From: Paenibacillus alkaliterrae
GTDB lineage: Bacteria; Bacillota; Bacilli; Paenibacillales; Paenibacillaceae
Direction: 5' to 3'
DNA: 64,000 bases
Assembly (NCBI RefSeq): GCF_021532375.1
Contig: NZ_JAKGAP010000032.1
Span: 17,419-81,418, forward strand
The position numbers and the translations under genes are program-made. Under the pieces are notes generated by a model. The model searched no databases and was not told the DNA's origin. It saw only the letters and a list, made by a program, of their open reading frames with translations. Each line of letters starts with the position of its first letter. Position 1 is the first letter of the stretch. Shown here one piece after another: positions 1-8,583 of the stretch.

Positions 1-700
1 GCTCCATCTTGCTGGGCAGGTCGAGCGATTGGTCTTGGCCGTATACCCTTTCGTTATAGCTTTTGTAGATGCTTTTGTTATTGTTGAAGTTGATTAGCGC
101 CCCGCTGCCGTCGGGCACGAATAAATAACCTTCGTTCGCCGCTCCGGCTGCTCCGAAGAAAGGCAGCAGGCTTATGTTCACGAGCTTGAACTTGCCGGCC
201 TGCTTCATTCCTTCCGTTACGATCGATGCGGAGAACGCATCGCCGCTTAACGTGTACCTTACCGGCACCGTAAAGCCCGCTTTCGGAAATTCGTACGTCA
301 CTTCGATTCCGTTCTGCACCTCAGTCCATACGGGCTGTGTTTCCTTCACGCTTCCCGTAAAGCTATTCAATTGAAACGGCTTGTTTTGGTCATCCACGTA
401 ATCCAGCAGCAATTGCGCTGAAAGATCCATTTTTTTGGCCCCTTTGGCCAGCTTATCCGCTTCCCGGTCGACTGGATTGCTCGTCCAAACGGCTCCTGAC
501 ACCTTATCGGTCACCGTAATCTCAGCCGTTTCCGGGTTGTAGTCAAGCGCAAGTCTGCCTGTGTCGGCCGCTCGGACAAGTCCGCCGCCATTCGCTGCGC
601 TCTTTGTCTGATTCGCCGCGAAATTTACTTCAATCCCGCCGGTTGCGGTTATAACAAGCAGCATAGCCGCCATGAAGGCCGTCCATAATCGTAAGTTCAT
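1..700 (-). CDS. DUF5696-type secreted protein, N-terminal part
   Basis: An open frame of 233 codons starts with ATG at 700 and runs off the left window edge, so the C-terminal part is missing. The first 20-25 residues are hydrophobic (MNLRLWTAFMAAMLLVITAT) and look like a signal peptide. What follows is a beta-rich, export-type sequence with TDKVSGAVWTSNP and GYLFVPDGSGALINF. I associate these with DUF5696 proteins, found beside CUT1 importers in Paenibacillus. It is the last visible gene of a six-gene operon starting near 7473, about 30 bp after the YIP1-like gene. The function of DUF5696 is not known to me. A role in handling cell-surface carbohydrate is inferred only from its neighbours. 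The family call rests on memory. Confidence 0.7.
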   Translation of the reverse strand, partial: MNLRLWTAFMAAMLLVITATGGIEVNFAANQTKSAANGGGLVRAADTGRLALDYNPETAEITVTDKVSGAVWTSNPVDREADKLAKGAKKMDLSAQLLLDYVDDQNKPFQLNSFTGSVKETQPVWTEVQNGIEVTYEFPKAGFTVPVRYTLSGDAFSASIVTEGMKQAGKFKLVNISLLPFFGAAGAANEGYLFVPDGSGALINFNNNKSIYKSYNERVYGQDQSLDLPSKME

Positions 701-731
701 GCTGCCTTCCCCTTTCTGATCAACGTTCGCT

Positions 732-1364
732 TCATAGGCGGAACAGCAATTCGTTGTAAATCGTATAGATGAACACGTACACCTGCTGGAAGAGCGTGTA
801 GAAAAGCACCGCCAAAAAAATAACGATCCCCATAGCCGCAAATGTCAACGCAAACGACTGCAACGTTTTGACCGCGCCGTAATCATGGATGGTCAGCATG
901 CCGATAAACATCAGCACCGCGCTCCAGATCATCGCGACCGTCGTTATATAGCCCAGAAACATGCCTTCCTCTTGAACAAGCGCCTTACTGAGCAGCGTAG
1001 AGAGAATGATGGATGCCACGTAAGGAATTAATGCATAGGCGCTGACGATTCCAATCTGAACCGCTTTGCCCTCGCCGTCCATCCACGTTGCAACCGCCCA
1101 GTTGCCCGCCACCCAAAGCGCATACAGCACAATCGTTTTCGCTGCGATCAGCCACACGTTCAAAGCGCTCAGATCGGCCAGGTTGAATGTATAACCGGTG
1201 CTCTGCCGCTTAAAGACGGCAGCGATGAAAAAAACGAGAACGATGAAACAAGATGCGAGCACCGAGCCCTTGCCCTCCTCCTTGACCGAATAAAAACCGT
1301 CAAAGGGATGAAGCAGGCAGCTTAAAGGATTCAACTTCTTGCTGGAAGCGGAAGTTGCACTCAT
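732..1364 (-). CDS. YIP1-family multi-pass membrane protein
   Basis: The 210-residue protein has about five hydrophobic membrane segments, near residues 35-55, 70-95, 100-130, 135-160 and 170-205. The N-terminal motif LNPLSCLLHPFDGFYSVKEE fits bacterial YIP1-domain proteins, whose members are small integral membrane proteins without a defined enzymatic role. The start codon overlaps the stop of the NHL/TPR gene (ATGA) and is preceded by GGGAGG, so translation is probably coupled. Position in the operon suggests it assists or anchors the NHL/TPR and DUF5696 proteins at the membrane, which is inference. YIP1 assignment is likely; function is unknown. Confidence 0.7.
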   Translation of the reverse strand: MSATSASSKKLNPLSCLLHPFDGFYSVKEEGKGSVLASCFIVLVFFIAAVFKRQSTGYTFNLADLSALNVWLIAAKTIVLYALWVAGNWAVATWMDGEGKAVQIGIVSAYALIPYVASIILSTLLSKALVQEEGMFLGYITTVAMIWSAVLMFIGMLTIHDYGAVKTLQSFALTFAAMGIVIFLAVLFYTLFQQVYVFIYTIYNELLFRL

Positions 1365-2830
1365 CGGTTAACCTCCCTTCGACTCTTGTGCCTTGCCGCT
1401 CTAACGCCCTTGCAGCCGTAATAGCCAGCCAAAGCGCAGATGAAAATCGTCATGATGATTGGCAAATTATCCCGCACCGCCTGCATCCTGATTTGTCCGA
1501 ACGTATCCGAGTAGCCGGAACGATCCGTTCCCTGCCGGTAATAGACCAGCGCCTCGCCGTATTTCCCTGCCTTCTCGAGCGCCTTCGCGATCCCGGTATA
1601 AGCGATGCTGTTATTGGCATTCCTCTTGGCCACGTCTTCCCAGATGACCGCCGCTTCCTCGTAAAGCCCTTGGTTGTACAGCACGGTTGCTTGACGGACA
1701 AGGCTTCCATATTCCGAAAGCGCGAACCTCGTTATATTGCGTTTCGTGGAATCGAGTACGAGCATTTCGCCCTTCCAATACGACACGGCCGACGGCTGCA
1801 GAAATGTCCCCTTCTGATTGCCCAGCGAGCCAAACACTGCGATGGGGTTGCCTTCCGAATCGTATTCGAAGACGCGTCCCCGCGTCCGGTCAAGTCCTGC
1901 AATGAAGCCGTCCGCGTCTATCGTCAAGTCGATAAACGAGGTATCCTGCTTTACCCCTTGCTTGAACGAAAACTCCTTGTCGCCGAAATCTGCCGCTCCT
2001 TGCTTGCCCGTCAAAACGTTGTTGCCAAGCGGGTTCAGCTTCTTTATCTCTTCCCGCGAATTTTTGGAAATGATCGTCGTGGTGTAAACAAAGTTGTCTT
2101 TACCGATCTCTAGGTTCGAATATTCAATAGGCAGCAGCTTCATCATGGCCGCCCGCTGCTCTTTCGACAGGATGTTTTTCCAAAAAGTCTCCATCACGAC
2201 GGCCGGCGTCACTTCAACCCGGTTGCTTCCGAAATAACCCGTAAATTTTCCTTCGCTGTTAAACTGCATCAAGCCGTAAAACTGACCTTCCGACAGCACG
2301 TATATCCGGCCCGCATTGTCAGCGGCCACTTTGGTCGGCTTGAATGGAAAACCTTCCGGTATGAGCGGATCGCTCGGCTTCTCGATCACGAGCTCTACCT
2401 GCTTATCCGCATTAACGCGAAGAATGCGGCCGTTATCCTTGTCTGCTATATACATCGTTCCGTCATCGGAAACGAACAGTCCCATTGGCGTCGCCAGCGT
2501 CGTTTCTTTGCCGTCCCAATCCAGCTTGTCGATGATGTCAACCGTCTCAAACCTGTCGTTCAGCTTAACGATTCGTTTATTGCCGGTGTCTGCGATGTAG
2601 ATCGCGTTGCTCTTATCGACGTACAGATCCTGCGGCTCGCTGAACAAGCCGGCTCCAAGCTCCAGTCCCGTATAGGACTGCTCCGGCAAATAGCTTGCTG
2701 GAGCCGCTTTCGATTTATCCCACTCGTTATATACATAAGACTGGTAAGGCGCTTCGGCCTTCACCGTTAACGGCGCTGCGGCCAAAACCGGGAGAAGCAG
2801 CGCGGCAGCAAGCACGATTTTGATTTTCAT
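1361..2830 (-). CDS. Membrane-anchored NHL beta-propeller/TPR protein
   Basis: The chosen ATG at 2830 follows AGGAGGGG and gives 489 residues beginning with the signal peptide MKIKIVLAAALLLPVLAAAP. Repeated blocks such as DLYVDKSNAIYIADTGNKRI and MYIADKDNGRIL mark NHL/SMP-30-like propeller blades over about residues 45-370. A TPR-like helical pair follows (about 385-445: LYNQGLYEEAAVIWEDVA). Near the end is one membrane helix, about 455-475, with a basic cytoplasmic tail (RAARHKSRREVNR). The predicted topology is an outside propeller and TPR held by a C-terminal anchor. It lies between the permease genes and a YIP1-like gene, overlapping both neighbours' translation signals. The likely role is a protein- or ligand-binding scaffold beside the importer; no enzyme motif was recognised. 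Confidence 0.75.
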   Translation of the reverse strand: MKIKIVLAAALLLPVLAAAPLTVKAEAPYQSYVYNEWDKSKAAPASYLPEQSYTGLELGAGLFSEPQDLYVDKSNAIYIADTGNKRIVKLNDRFETVDIIDKLDWDGKETTLATPMGLFVSDDGTMYIADKDNGRILRVNADKQVELVIEKPSDPLIPEGFPFKPTKVAADNAGRIYVLSEGQFYGLMQFNSEGKFTGYFGSNRVEVTPAVVMETFWKNILSKEQRAAMMKLLPIEYSNLEIGKDNFVYTTTIISKNSREEIKKLNPLGNNVLTGKQGAADFGDKEFSFKQGVKQDTSFIDLTIDADGFIAGLDRTRGRVFEYDSEGNPIAVFGSLGNQKGTFLQPSAVSYWKGEMLVLDSTKRNITRFALSEYGSLVRQATVLYNQGLYEEAAVIWEDVAKRNANNSIAYTGIAKALEKAGKYGEALVYYRQGTDRSGYSDTFGQIRMQAVRDNLPIIMTIFICALAGYYGCKGVRAARHKSRREVNR

Positions 2831-2850
2831 GGCCCCTCCTTTTACCTCCA

Positions 2851-3720
2851 TCATTTGATCCCTGCGAAGGTCATCGTCTCTACGACCTTGCGCTGCAGCA
2901 AAATAAATACGATAATCGGCGGGATCATGAGAATGACCGCGGCAGCGGCACCTGCCCCCATTCTCGCGATGGGGTCGCCCGCCACGATTTGCTCAAGCGC
3001 CATACGGAACACTTTTAGCGACTCGCTGAAAATCAGTTCTTTCGGCGCGGAGTTCCAAAGATTTATGAATTGAAAAATAACAACCGTCATAATGGCTGGC
3101 GTTGAATTCGGCCAGATGATCGAGAAAAACGTTTTGAACTCGCTTGCTCCGTCGATCCGCGCCGCTTCCAATATCGCGTCCGGCAGCTGTTCGATGAACT
3201 GCTTCATCAGGAACAAGCCAAGTGAAGCTCCGATCCAAGGCAGAATCAAGGCAGCGTACGAGTTCACGATGTCGAGTTGCGACATGAGCACGAATTGCGG
3301 AATGAACGTCACCTGCGGCACGAACATAAGCGCCATTACGATGATGGAGAACAGGATGTTTCTGCCCGGAAACTTGTGCTTCGCCAGCGGATAAGCGGCC
3401 ATTGCCGCAAACAGCACGTGCAACACCGTACCTAAGATAGAAATAAATGCCGTGTTGAGAATGTAACGCGACAGCGGGACCCACATATTCGATGCCAGCT
3501 GAAACAAATCCGTAAAATTATTTAATGTCGGCCTCATTACGATCAGCCTGGGCGGGAACTGAAGCAGCTCGTCGATCGGCTTCAGCGCAGTGATAATGGC
3601 GAATAGAAACGGAAACGCTGAAAACAGACCGAGAACCGCCACGAATCCGAATATCGCGATGTTGCCGGCAAGCGAGCGTCTTGCTTTGATGCCGGATTTT
3701 TTTGTAGTTATTTTGAACAT
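2851..3720 (-). CDS. CUT1 carbohydrate ABC transporter permease (MalG-like)
   Basis: A 289-residue integral membrane protein with six predicted helices and the permease EAA loop near residues 185-205 (EAARIDGASEFKTFFSIIWP), which docks the ATPase in this family. The C-terminus TFAGIK matches MalG-type subunits. It pairs with the upstream permease (3737-4636) and the binding protein at 4633-7473. No ATPase gene accompanies them, as is common for CUT1 systems that use a shared MsmX-type ATPase. The substrate is unknown, but the carbohydrate-binding-like domains on the binding protein point to an oligosaccharide or glycan fragment. Confidence 0.9.
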   Translation of the reverse strand: MFKITTKKSGIKARRSLAGNIAIFGFVAVLGLFSAFPFLFAIITALKPIDELLQFPPRLIVMRPTLNNFTDLFQLASNMWVPLSRYILNTAFISILGTVLHVLFAAMAAYPLAKHKFPGRNILFSIIVMALMFVPQVTFIPQFVLMSQLDIVNSYAALILPWIGASLGLFLMKQFIEQLPDAILEAARIDGASEFKTFFSIIWPNSTPAIMTVVIFQFINLWNSAPKELIFSESLKVFRMALEQIVAGDPIARMGAGAAAAVILMIPPIIVFILLQRKVVETMTFAGIK

Positions 3721-3736
3721 GCATGTCCTCCTGCGA

Positions 3737-4636
3737 TCAGATTCCGACCTTCTGCAATATTTTCGTAACGAGCCGGTTCGTGAATACCATCATGAAGAAC
3801 AAGACGACCGCCATCGCGGATGCATAGCCCATCTCGTAACGGATACTGCCGTAATCCATAATGTGGGTAACCATCGTTTCGCCCGCGTACTCCGTGCTCG
3901 GAAACCCGGCAAGCTGTATGGACACGTCAGCTACGCTGAACGATATAACGATCTGCATGACCGCCCCGAATATAAGCTGCGGTATCATCGAAGGCAGCGT
4001 AATGTACCATAGCTCCTGAAACCGGTTCTTAATGCCGTCCATCACTCCCGCTTCGTACAAGCTGCGGTCGACGGTTTGAAGACCGGCCACAAACGCCAGG
4101 AAGCTGATGCCAAGACTCATCCACAGCTGCACAACGATCAGAATGAGCAAAATATACTCTTTATCAATCAGCCATGCGACGGGATCGCTAATGATACCGA
4201 GACCCATCAGCATCCCGTTCAAGTAGCCGTAAGCATCCGGGCTGAAAATCAACCGCCACATCGGGAACACCGATACACCGATAATGGTCGGGATATAGAA
4301 CACGGTCGTCGCGATCGAGCGAAGCGTCCGGGACAAATCGTTAATCATCCAAGCGACCAGGAAGCTAAGCAAATAGCTGACCGGGCCGGTGACGAAAGCG
4401 AAGAACATTGTGTTTTTGAGCGCAATGATGAAGATGTCGTCATCCAGAAACAACCGGATATAGTTGTACCAGCCAATGAAGCGCGGCGGCTCGATCATGT
4501 TGTAATAAGTAAATCCGAGCACGATCGACAAGGCGACGGGAAGTATGGTGAAGAGCAGAAAGAAAATCATGAACGGAGTCATCAATAAATAACTTTCCTT
4601 ATGTCTGCCGATGGTCCGGATTAACGGTTTGTTCAT
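3737..4636 (-). CDS. CUT1 sugar ABC transporter permease (MalF/UgpA-like)
   Basis: A 299-residue permease with six hydrophobic helices. Its N-terminus, RHKESYLLMTPFMIFFLLFT, is typical of UgpA/LacF-type subunits. The EAA loop appears as LYEAGVMDGIKNRFQELWYI near residue 195. Its start overlaps the stop of the binding-protein gene by four bases, so the two are translationally coupled. It would form a heterodimer with the MalG-like permease just downstream. Family is clear; substrate is not. Confidence 0.9.
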   Translation of the reverse strand: MNKPLIRTIGRHKESYLLMTPFMIFFLLFTILPVALSIVLGFTYYNMIEPPRFIGWYNYIRLFLDDDIFIIALKNTMFFAFVTGPVSYLLSFLVAWMINDLSRTLRSIATTVFYIPTIIGVSVFPMWRLIFSPDAYGYLNGMLMGLGIISDPVAWLIDKEYILLILIVVQLWMSLGISFLAFVAGLQTVDRSLYEAGVMDGIKNRFQELWYITLPSMIPQLIFGAVMQIVISFSVADVSIQLAGFPSTEYAGETMVTHIMDYGSIRYEMGYASAMAVVLFFMMVFTNRLVTKILQKVGI

Positions 4637-7473
4637 TGCTCCACCCCGAATTCATACCTTTTTCGTTTGATTTCTTCATTGATGTCCTTGTTCCAATAGA
4701 AGAGGCTCTCCCTTGCGTTACCCATTTGGAACACGACTTCGCGAAACGCATTATCGATGTTTCTTGACGTATAGTAGCCTCCCGGCAGCTCCGGAATTTC
4801 TTTCACCTGATCCCATTGCTCGGAGAGCATAGCCTGCTCCGCGCGGCTCCAGTTCGTTGATTCGAAGGCAACCAGATTGGCCGGCACTCTTCTGCCAAGA
4901 ACGCCCATCTCATTTTCCAGCTCGCTGACGAATTTGCTTTGCGTCTCCGCTTCATTCCACCATTTCATAAACGCCCATGCATCATTCACATTGGAAGCAT
5001 CCTTCAAAATGATGGCTGCCGTGCCGGTCGCTCCCGTCGAGCGGTCGATCGCACCGTCCGCTTGCTTCGTCCCCGGGATCGGAACCATATCCCATGTACC
5101 CGTAATTTCCGGCGCTGCGGCTGCCAGGCGGGTATACAGCTTATAGCTGGAAACGACGATCGGCATTTCACCGGTGCGGAACCGGTTAAAGTCATCCTTA
5201 TAAAGCGGATAGTCGTATAAGTTATAGAAATCGGTCCATTGCTTGAAGGCTGCATAAGCCTGCGGCTCATCGAAGCGAGTGCCGTCCTCGCCCGCGTTAT
5301 AGATGCCGCTTCCGCTTTGCATAAGCAGCGTCGGGAACAAATTGAGCGAGCCGATCCCTTTCGTCAGAAGCTGGAAGGCGTCCAGGTTCTCGTAAGGCAA
5401 TCCAATTTGCATATTGTTGTTTTGCAGCACCGGAGCGACTTGGAGCAGCTCCTCCCACGTTTGCGGCGGCTCGATGCCAAGCTCCTTCAGAACGTCTTTT
5501 CTATAAAACAGCATGAAAAATTCCTGATCGTCCGGAATGGCGAATGTTTTTCCCTGGTACTGATAAGGAACGAATGCAGAGTCTGTATACTCGCTCTTCA
5601 TGGGCTCGAATTCACTGAACTGATCAAGCGGGGCAAGCGCACCGCGTACAGCCAAGTTCATCGCGTCGCCGCGGCTGGTGAACAAATTGACATCCGGTCC
5701 TTCACCCGCCATAACGGCGGTAACGAGCGATGTGCCGACCAAATTCAGATTGACGCTAATTCCGCTCTCCGGCGTGAACGACTCATCGATCAATCGCTTC
5801 AAGACGTAAGCTTGGTCGCGGCCGAGACCGGTCCATACTTGAATCGAGCGCTTCGCCTCCTCGTCCCCTTCCATCGAATCGTAATTTTGCAGGAAAGAGC
5901 CTGCGAATGCGCGTATTTCATGTATGCTTTGCGCGATGATGCCGGCTTCCGCCTTCGGCTTCCCATAATCCGGCGATGCGATATAGAGGTAATCGAGCTT
6001 CAGCGGCTGCTTCTTCGCGCTCAGCATCCAATCGGCTAAAGCGGTGATATTCGTTTTATAGTTTTCAAGCCGCTTCGGAATTTGGTCCGGCCGAGCAATG
6101 AAGCCGTCCAGCTGCAAGGCAAGCAGACTTAGCGTTCTAGAGCCGGCGTTCGCCTGCCCTGACATCTCATCCAGCTTGCTTGCTTCACCCTTCAATTGAG
6201 CGGAAAGCGTCTGGAACTGCCCGATTAATCCAGGAACGCTTTTATCGATCTCATAATCGCGGTATACATCCGGGTTTACGCCCGTAATCATCACGATTTT
6301 GCGATAAATTTGGTTAAGGTCGTACACCATCTGCTGAACGCTTTGCACGGCTGGAGCCAGATCGCCTAGCGTCACCTCGAGCTTCAGCTCATGCTCGCCC
6401 TTTTCCAAGTAGAACAGGTAAGGCTCGCCCGTCTCTTCGCCCAGCTCCTTTATGGCCCATTTCAGCTCGTACGGGAAACGAACCGCGTTCATTTCTTCGA
6501 ATGGCGCTTGGCCGTCCAATAACATTTTTCTGGAAACGAATGAGCCCTTTACTTCGTTCTGGTGATAGCGGGCGCCAATTTTGTACCACCCGTCCTCGGG
6601 CGCTTCGAACTTCCAGCTAATCCATTGTCCGGGAATGTCCCAATTGTCGCCGCCGATTGTATTGATCCGAAGCTGGACCGGACTGTATGGCGCGGTTAGC
6701 GGCGACTTTTTGTCGGTGGTAGGAAATAGGCCTGAAGCCGACTTCGCGTACGCATGCTCCGCTTGAACCGGTACAAACGCTTCGCCGCCCTTCTTGCCCA
6801 AAAACTTTTCAAACGACGCTTTATACGCTGAATAAGATGCTGCTTCGTCAACCTTCGATAATCGAATGTAATCAACGACCGCAGCCTCTCTTACATTTTC
6901 CAGCCGGATCACATGCTCGCCCTTCGTAAGCGCCAGCTGCAATGGTCCATCTTCCATTTCGCCCGCTGCCGCAACGACTGTATTCAGCCAAACCTCGCCT
7001 TCCAGCTGTTTGGGACGAAGCTCGTTTCCGCCGCTCTTCCTAAGCGGTCCCGGCTCATCGTAGAACAGGCGGTTAAGCTCGAAGGGCGCATACGGATCGG
7101 AAATCGCTTTGCCGTCGACGTAGAGCAGGAACTCGATCGGCTGCCCGTTTCCTTTGAGCGGATAGTAACCGACAGACAGCTCGTAGCTTGCCTCGTCGGC
7201 AATATCAACCGTCCACGCGAGCGTTTCTCCTTCCTTCCACTCCGCGGTTTTTTTCCTTCCTTCCCATTCAGGAAGTATAGCCGCATTCGCCAGCGATCCG
7301 TTCATGCTGCCGGCATTCAATATAATGCCGCCGGACGGACGCTCCGCATCCGACAGCTTGTATATGACCGCTTCAGCGGTTTCTTCCTCGGAATAGGAGA
7401 AAACGGCTGCCGCGCCTATCGTTACGATGAGAAGCGAGAACATCACAGTGTAAAAAATCCAATTTTTATTCAC
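4633..7473 (-). CDS. Extracellular solute-binding protein fused to two carbohydrate-binding-like domains
   Basis: The GTG at 7473 preceded by GGGGG gives about 946 residues, over twice the usual 420-450 for a CUT1 binding protein. An uncleaved signal anchor or signal peptide (NWIFYTVMFSLLIVTIGAAA) lacks a lipobox cysteine. Residues about 40-210 and 235-375 are beta-rich and resemble carbohydrate-binding modules (YELSVGYYPLKGNG; GQWISWKFEAPEDGWYKIG). About 375-530 is a helical linker. The last 400 residues are a family-1 binding protein (IQVWTGLGRDQAYVLKRLID; EPPQTWEELLQVAP; AWAFMKWWNEAE). It is the first gene of the operon and overlaps the permease gene. The protein probably captures a large glycan at the membrane; the exact substrate cannot be read. 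Confidence 0.85.
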   Translation of the reverse strand: MNKNWIFYTVMFSLLIVTIGAAAVFSYSEEETAEAVIYKLSDAERPSGGIILNAGSMNGSLANAAILPEWEGRKKTAEWKEGETLAWTVDIADEASYELSVGYYPLKGNGQPIEFLLYVDGKAISDPYAPFELNRLFYDEPGPLRKSGGNELRPKQLEGEVWLNTVVAAAGEMEDGPLQLALTKGEHVIRLENVREAAVVDYIRLSKVDEAASYSAYKASFEKFLGKKGGEAFVPVQAEHAYAKSASGLFPTTDKKSPLTAPYSPVQLRINTIGGDNWDIPGQWISWKFEAPEDGWYKIGARYHQNEVKGSFVSRKMLLDGQAPFEEMNAVRFPYELKWAIKELGEETGEPYLFYLEKGEHELKLEVTLGDLAPAVQSVQQMVYDLNQIYRKIVMITGVNPDVYRDYEIDKSVPGLIGQFQTLSAQLKGEASKLDEMSGQANAGSRTLSLLALQLDGFIARPDQIPKRLENYKTNITALADWMLSAKKQPLKLDYLYIASPDYGKPKAEAGIIAQSIHEIRAFAGSFLQNYDSMEGDEEAKRSIQVWTGLGRDQAYVLKRLIDESFTPESGISVNLNLVGTSLVTAVMAGEGPDVNLFTSRGDAMNLAVRGALAPLDQFSEFEPMKSEYTDSAFVPYQYQGKTFAIPDDQEFFMLFYRKDVLKELGIEPPQTWEELLQVAPVLQNNNMQIGLPYENLDAFQLLTKGIGSLNLFPTLLMQSGSGIYNAGEDGTRFDEPQAYAAFKQWTDFYNLYDYPLYKDDFNRFRTGEMPIVVSSYKLYTRLAAAAPEITGTWDMVPIPGTKQADGAIDRSTGATGTAAIILKDASNVNDAWAFMKWWNEAETQSKFVSELENEMGVLGRRVPANLVAFESTNWSRAEQAMLSEQWDQVKEIPELPGGYYTSRNIDNAFREVVFQMGNARESLFYWNKDINEEIKRKRYEFGVEQ

Positions 7474-7636
7474 GGCCAACCCCCGAATTCGTTTTTTCCG
7501 CGCTATCGGCCCCGATCTATCGGGACTGGAGCCTACTTCATTGCTGCTGCATCAACAATATATCAAAACGGAAATCACACTTATTTCATAATGCTCGGGA
7601 AATGACTTTCAAAGTTTTCGGATGGTGAAAAATGAC

Positions 7637-7696
7637 AAAAAAAGGCCTTATCCCGCTGAAACAGGTTAACAGCACCTGAAACGGCGATATAAGGCC
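7637..7696 (-). terminator. Rho-independent terminator, minus strand
   Basis: An inverted repeat pairs ATAAGGCC (7689-7696) with GGCCTTAT (7644-7651), with an inner CAGGT/ACCTG stem. On the minus strand it ends in seven T residues (7637-7643). It would stop leftward transcripts from the decayed region at 8-9.5 kb. Confidence 0.65.
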
Positions 7697-7707
7697 AGAA
7701 ACGTGAG

Positions 7708-7822
7708 TATGGATAAGGATGCCCAGTAACTTCGCGCTCCCGGGCCACTTTCGGCGTTCTGTAGTGGATTTTTCCAGCAACTTCGGTCACTTGGGCCTCG
7801 GTCGAAGCTCTAAAGTGTACAA
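7708..7822. repeat. Two degenerate copies of a 51-bp intergenic repeat
   Basis: CAGTAACTTCGCGCTCCC...CCACTTTCGGCG and then TTCCAGCAACTTCGGTC...GCTCTAAAGTGTAC match the repeat arrays at 16.3 kb and 47.6 kb. The first copy is nearer the 47.6 kb form and the second nearer the 16.3 kb form, so this locus links the two variants. Confidence 0.6.
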
Positions 7823-7951
7823 TTGCTGCTAAATGCGATCACCTAATCGTTCTTCGCAAGAAAGTGATAGAAGAAACTATTCATATGAAAGGCCTTGCTC
7901 CACAACGTTTTCAACGATCGCTGAGTTATACGGCATACCCGAATTATATGA

Positions 7952-8184
7952 ATGGGTAAGCGTTCCATCTCTTTGCATATCGCTCAAGAGAGCATTGAAC
8001 AACGGGCTTCCCCAGCTAAAGAACGGATCGCACGGAAAATTCAGGAATATATTTTGCACAATTTCCGTACAAACGTAACTATTGAAGAGCTGAGGTAACG
8101 GAGTACCTCGGATACTGTGATCAAGCCTACTTTAACCGTATATTTTAAAAATGGATGGGAGTAAATCCAAGCCACTTCATATAA
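7952..8184 (+). pseudogene. Decayed AraC-family regulator (internal deletion, stop)
   Basis: Two pieces of an AraC/XylS DNA-binding domain are recognisable in different frames. From 7952 to 8098 the frame reads a linker and start of the first helix-turn-helix (IARKIQEYILHNFRTNVTIEEL) before a stop. From 8101 to 8184 another frame carries the highly typical second helix-turn-helix (EYLGYCDQAYFNRIF, then KWMGVNPSHFI) interrupted by TAA where a lysine codon is expected. The roughly 35-40 residues that should lie between the two motifs are gone. The gene is therefore dead. Upstream sensor or receiver domains are not visible, apart from a possible ELYEWV near 7940. Confidence 0.7.
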
Positions 8185-8238
8185 CCATGAACCAATTCGC
8201 CGTGGATTAGCCTTCATCGTCACTCGTTTTTTCTTTGT

Positions 8239-8569
8239 TTAATTACCACTGAGCATAAGCGAGTTAGGTGATTGGTAGTCGATGACTACGCCGCCCGCGA
8301 GCAGCTTCGTCCCTTCCCTACTCTTCTTAGCATACGCGGGAATAATAACTACGAGAACAGCAGCGTCCGGAGCAATCGTAATCATCGTTTTTCCATTGAC
8401 GTTCGTTTGAATATAAGCATGCGAAGCCGCATCATAAATATTCGATGTCTCCGTTCCGATTTCCACTGTTACGCTTTTTTTTTAATCCCAGATCGATCGA
8501 ACCCCAACTCCAATCTCTCATTTGAAAGGGCATCGGCAGGTTCGGCATTTTTTCTACTTTGCGAATCAT
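8239..8569 (-). pseudogene. Remnant of a larger gene: start and end joined, frameshifted
   Basis: An ATG at 8569 starts a frame with VEKMPNLPMPFQMRDW, which I recall as the N-terminus of large Paenibacillus sugar-related proteins. A run of nine A (minus strand, 8475-8483) follows, and the frame ends soon after. In the neighbouring frame a C-terminal-like piece continues to 8239 (VEIGTETSNIYDAASHAYIQ; DAAVLVVIIPAYA), like the last beta-domain of a glycosidase. Removing one A would give one 108-109 residue protein, but both ends look like termini of a much longer one. I read it as a large internal deletion plus frameshift. The parent family is not established. Confidence 0.5.
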
Positions 8570-8583
8570 AAGGTTGGCTCTCC

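Larger units (their letters stand above)
7474..7951. other. 478-bp intergenic stretch with terminator and repeats
   Basis: No convincing intact gene is seen. It should carry the promoter of the leftward fused-binding-protein operon, though no strong -35/-10 pair stands out. It also holds a minus-strand terminator (7637-7696) and two degenerate copies of the 51-bp repeat family (about 7708-7822). Short open frames here look random. The right end may contain eroded 5' sequence of the AraC remnant (ELYEWV near 7940). Confidence 0.5.

Noticed and set aside
1355..2113. Long open frame on the plus strand
   Set aside because: It lies fully antisense to the NHL/TPR gene, which has signal peptide, repeats and ribosome site; the plus frame has none of these.
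5239..6039. 266-codon plus-strand frame
   Set aside because: Antisense to the binding-protein domain of the fused protein; arginine- and leucine-rich shadow of a GC-rich gene.
8475..8483. Programmed slippage at a nine-A run
   Set aside because: Joining the frames gives a short protein made of two termini of a larger family, so decay explains it better than recoding.
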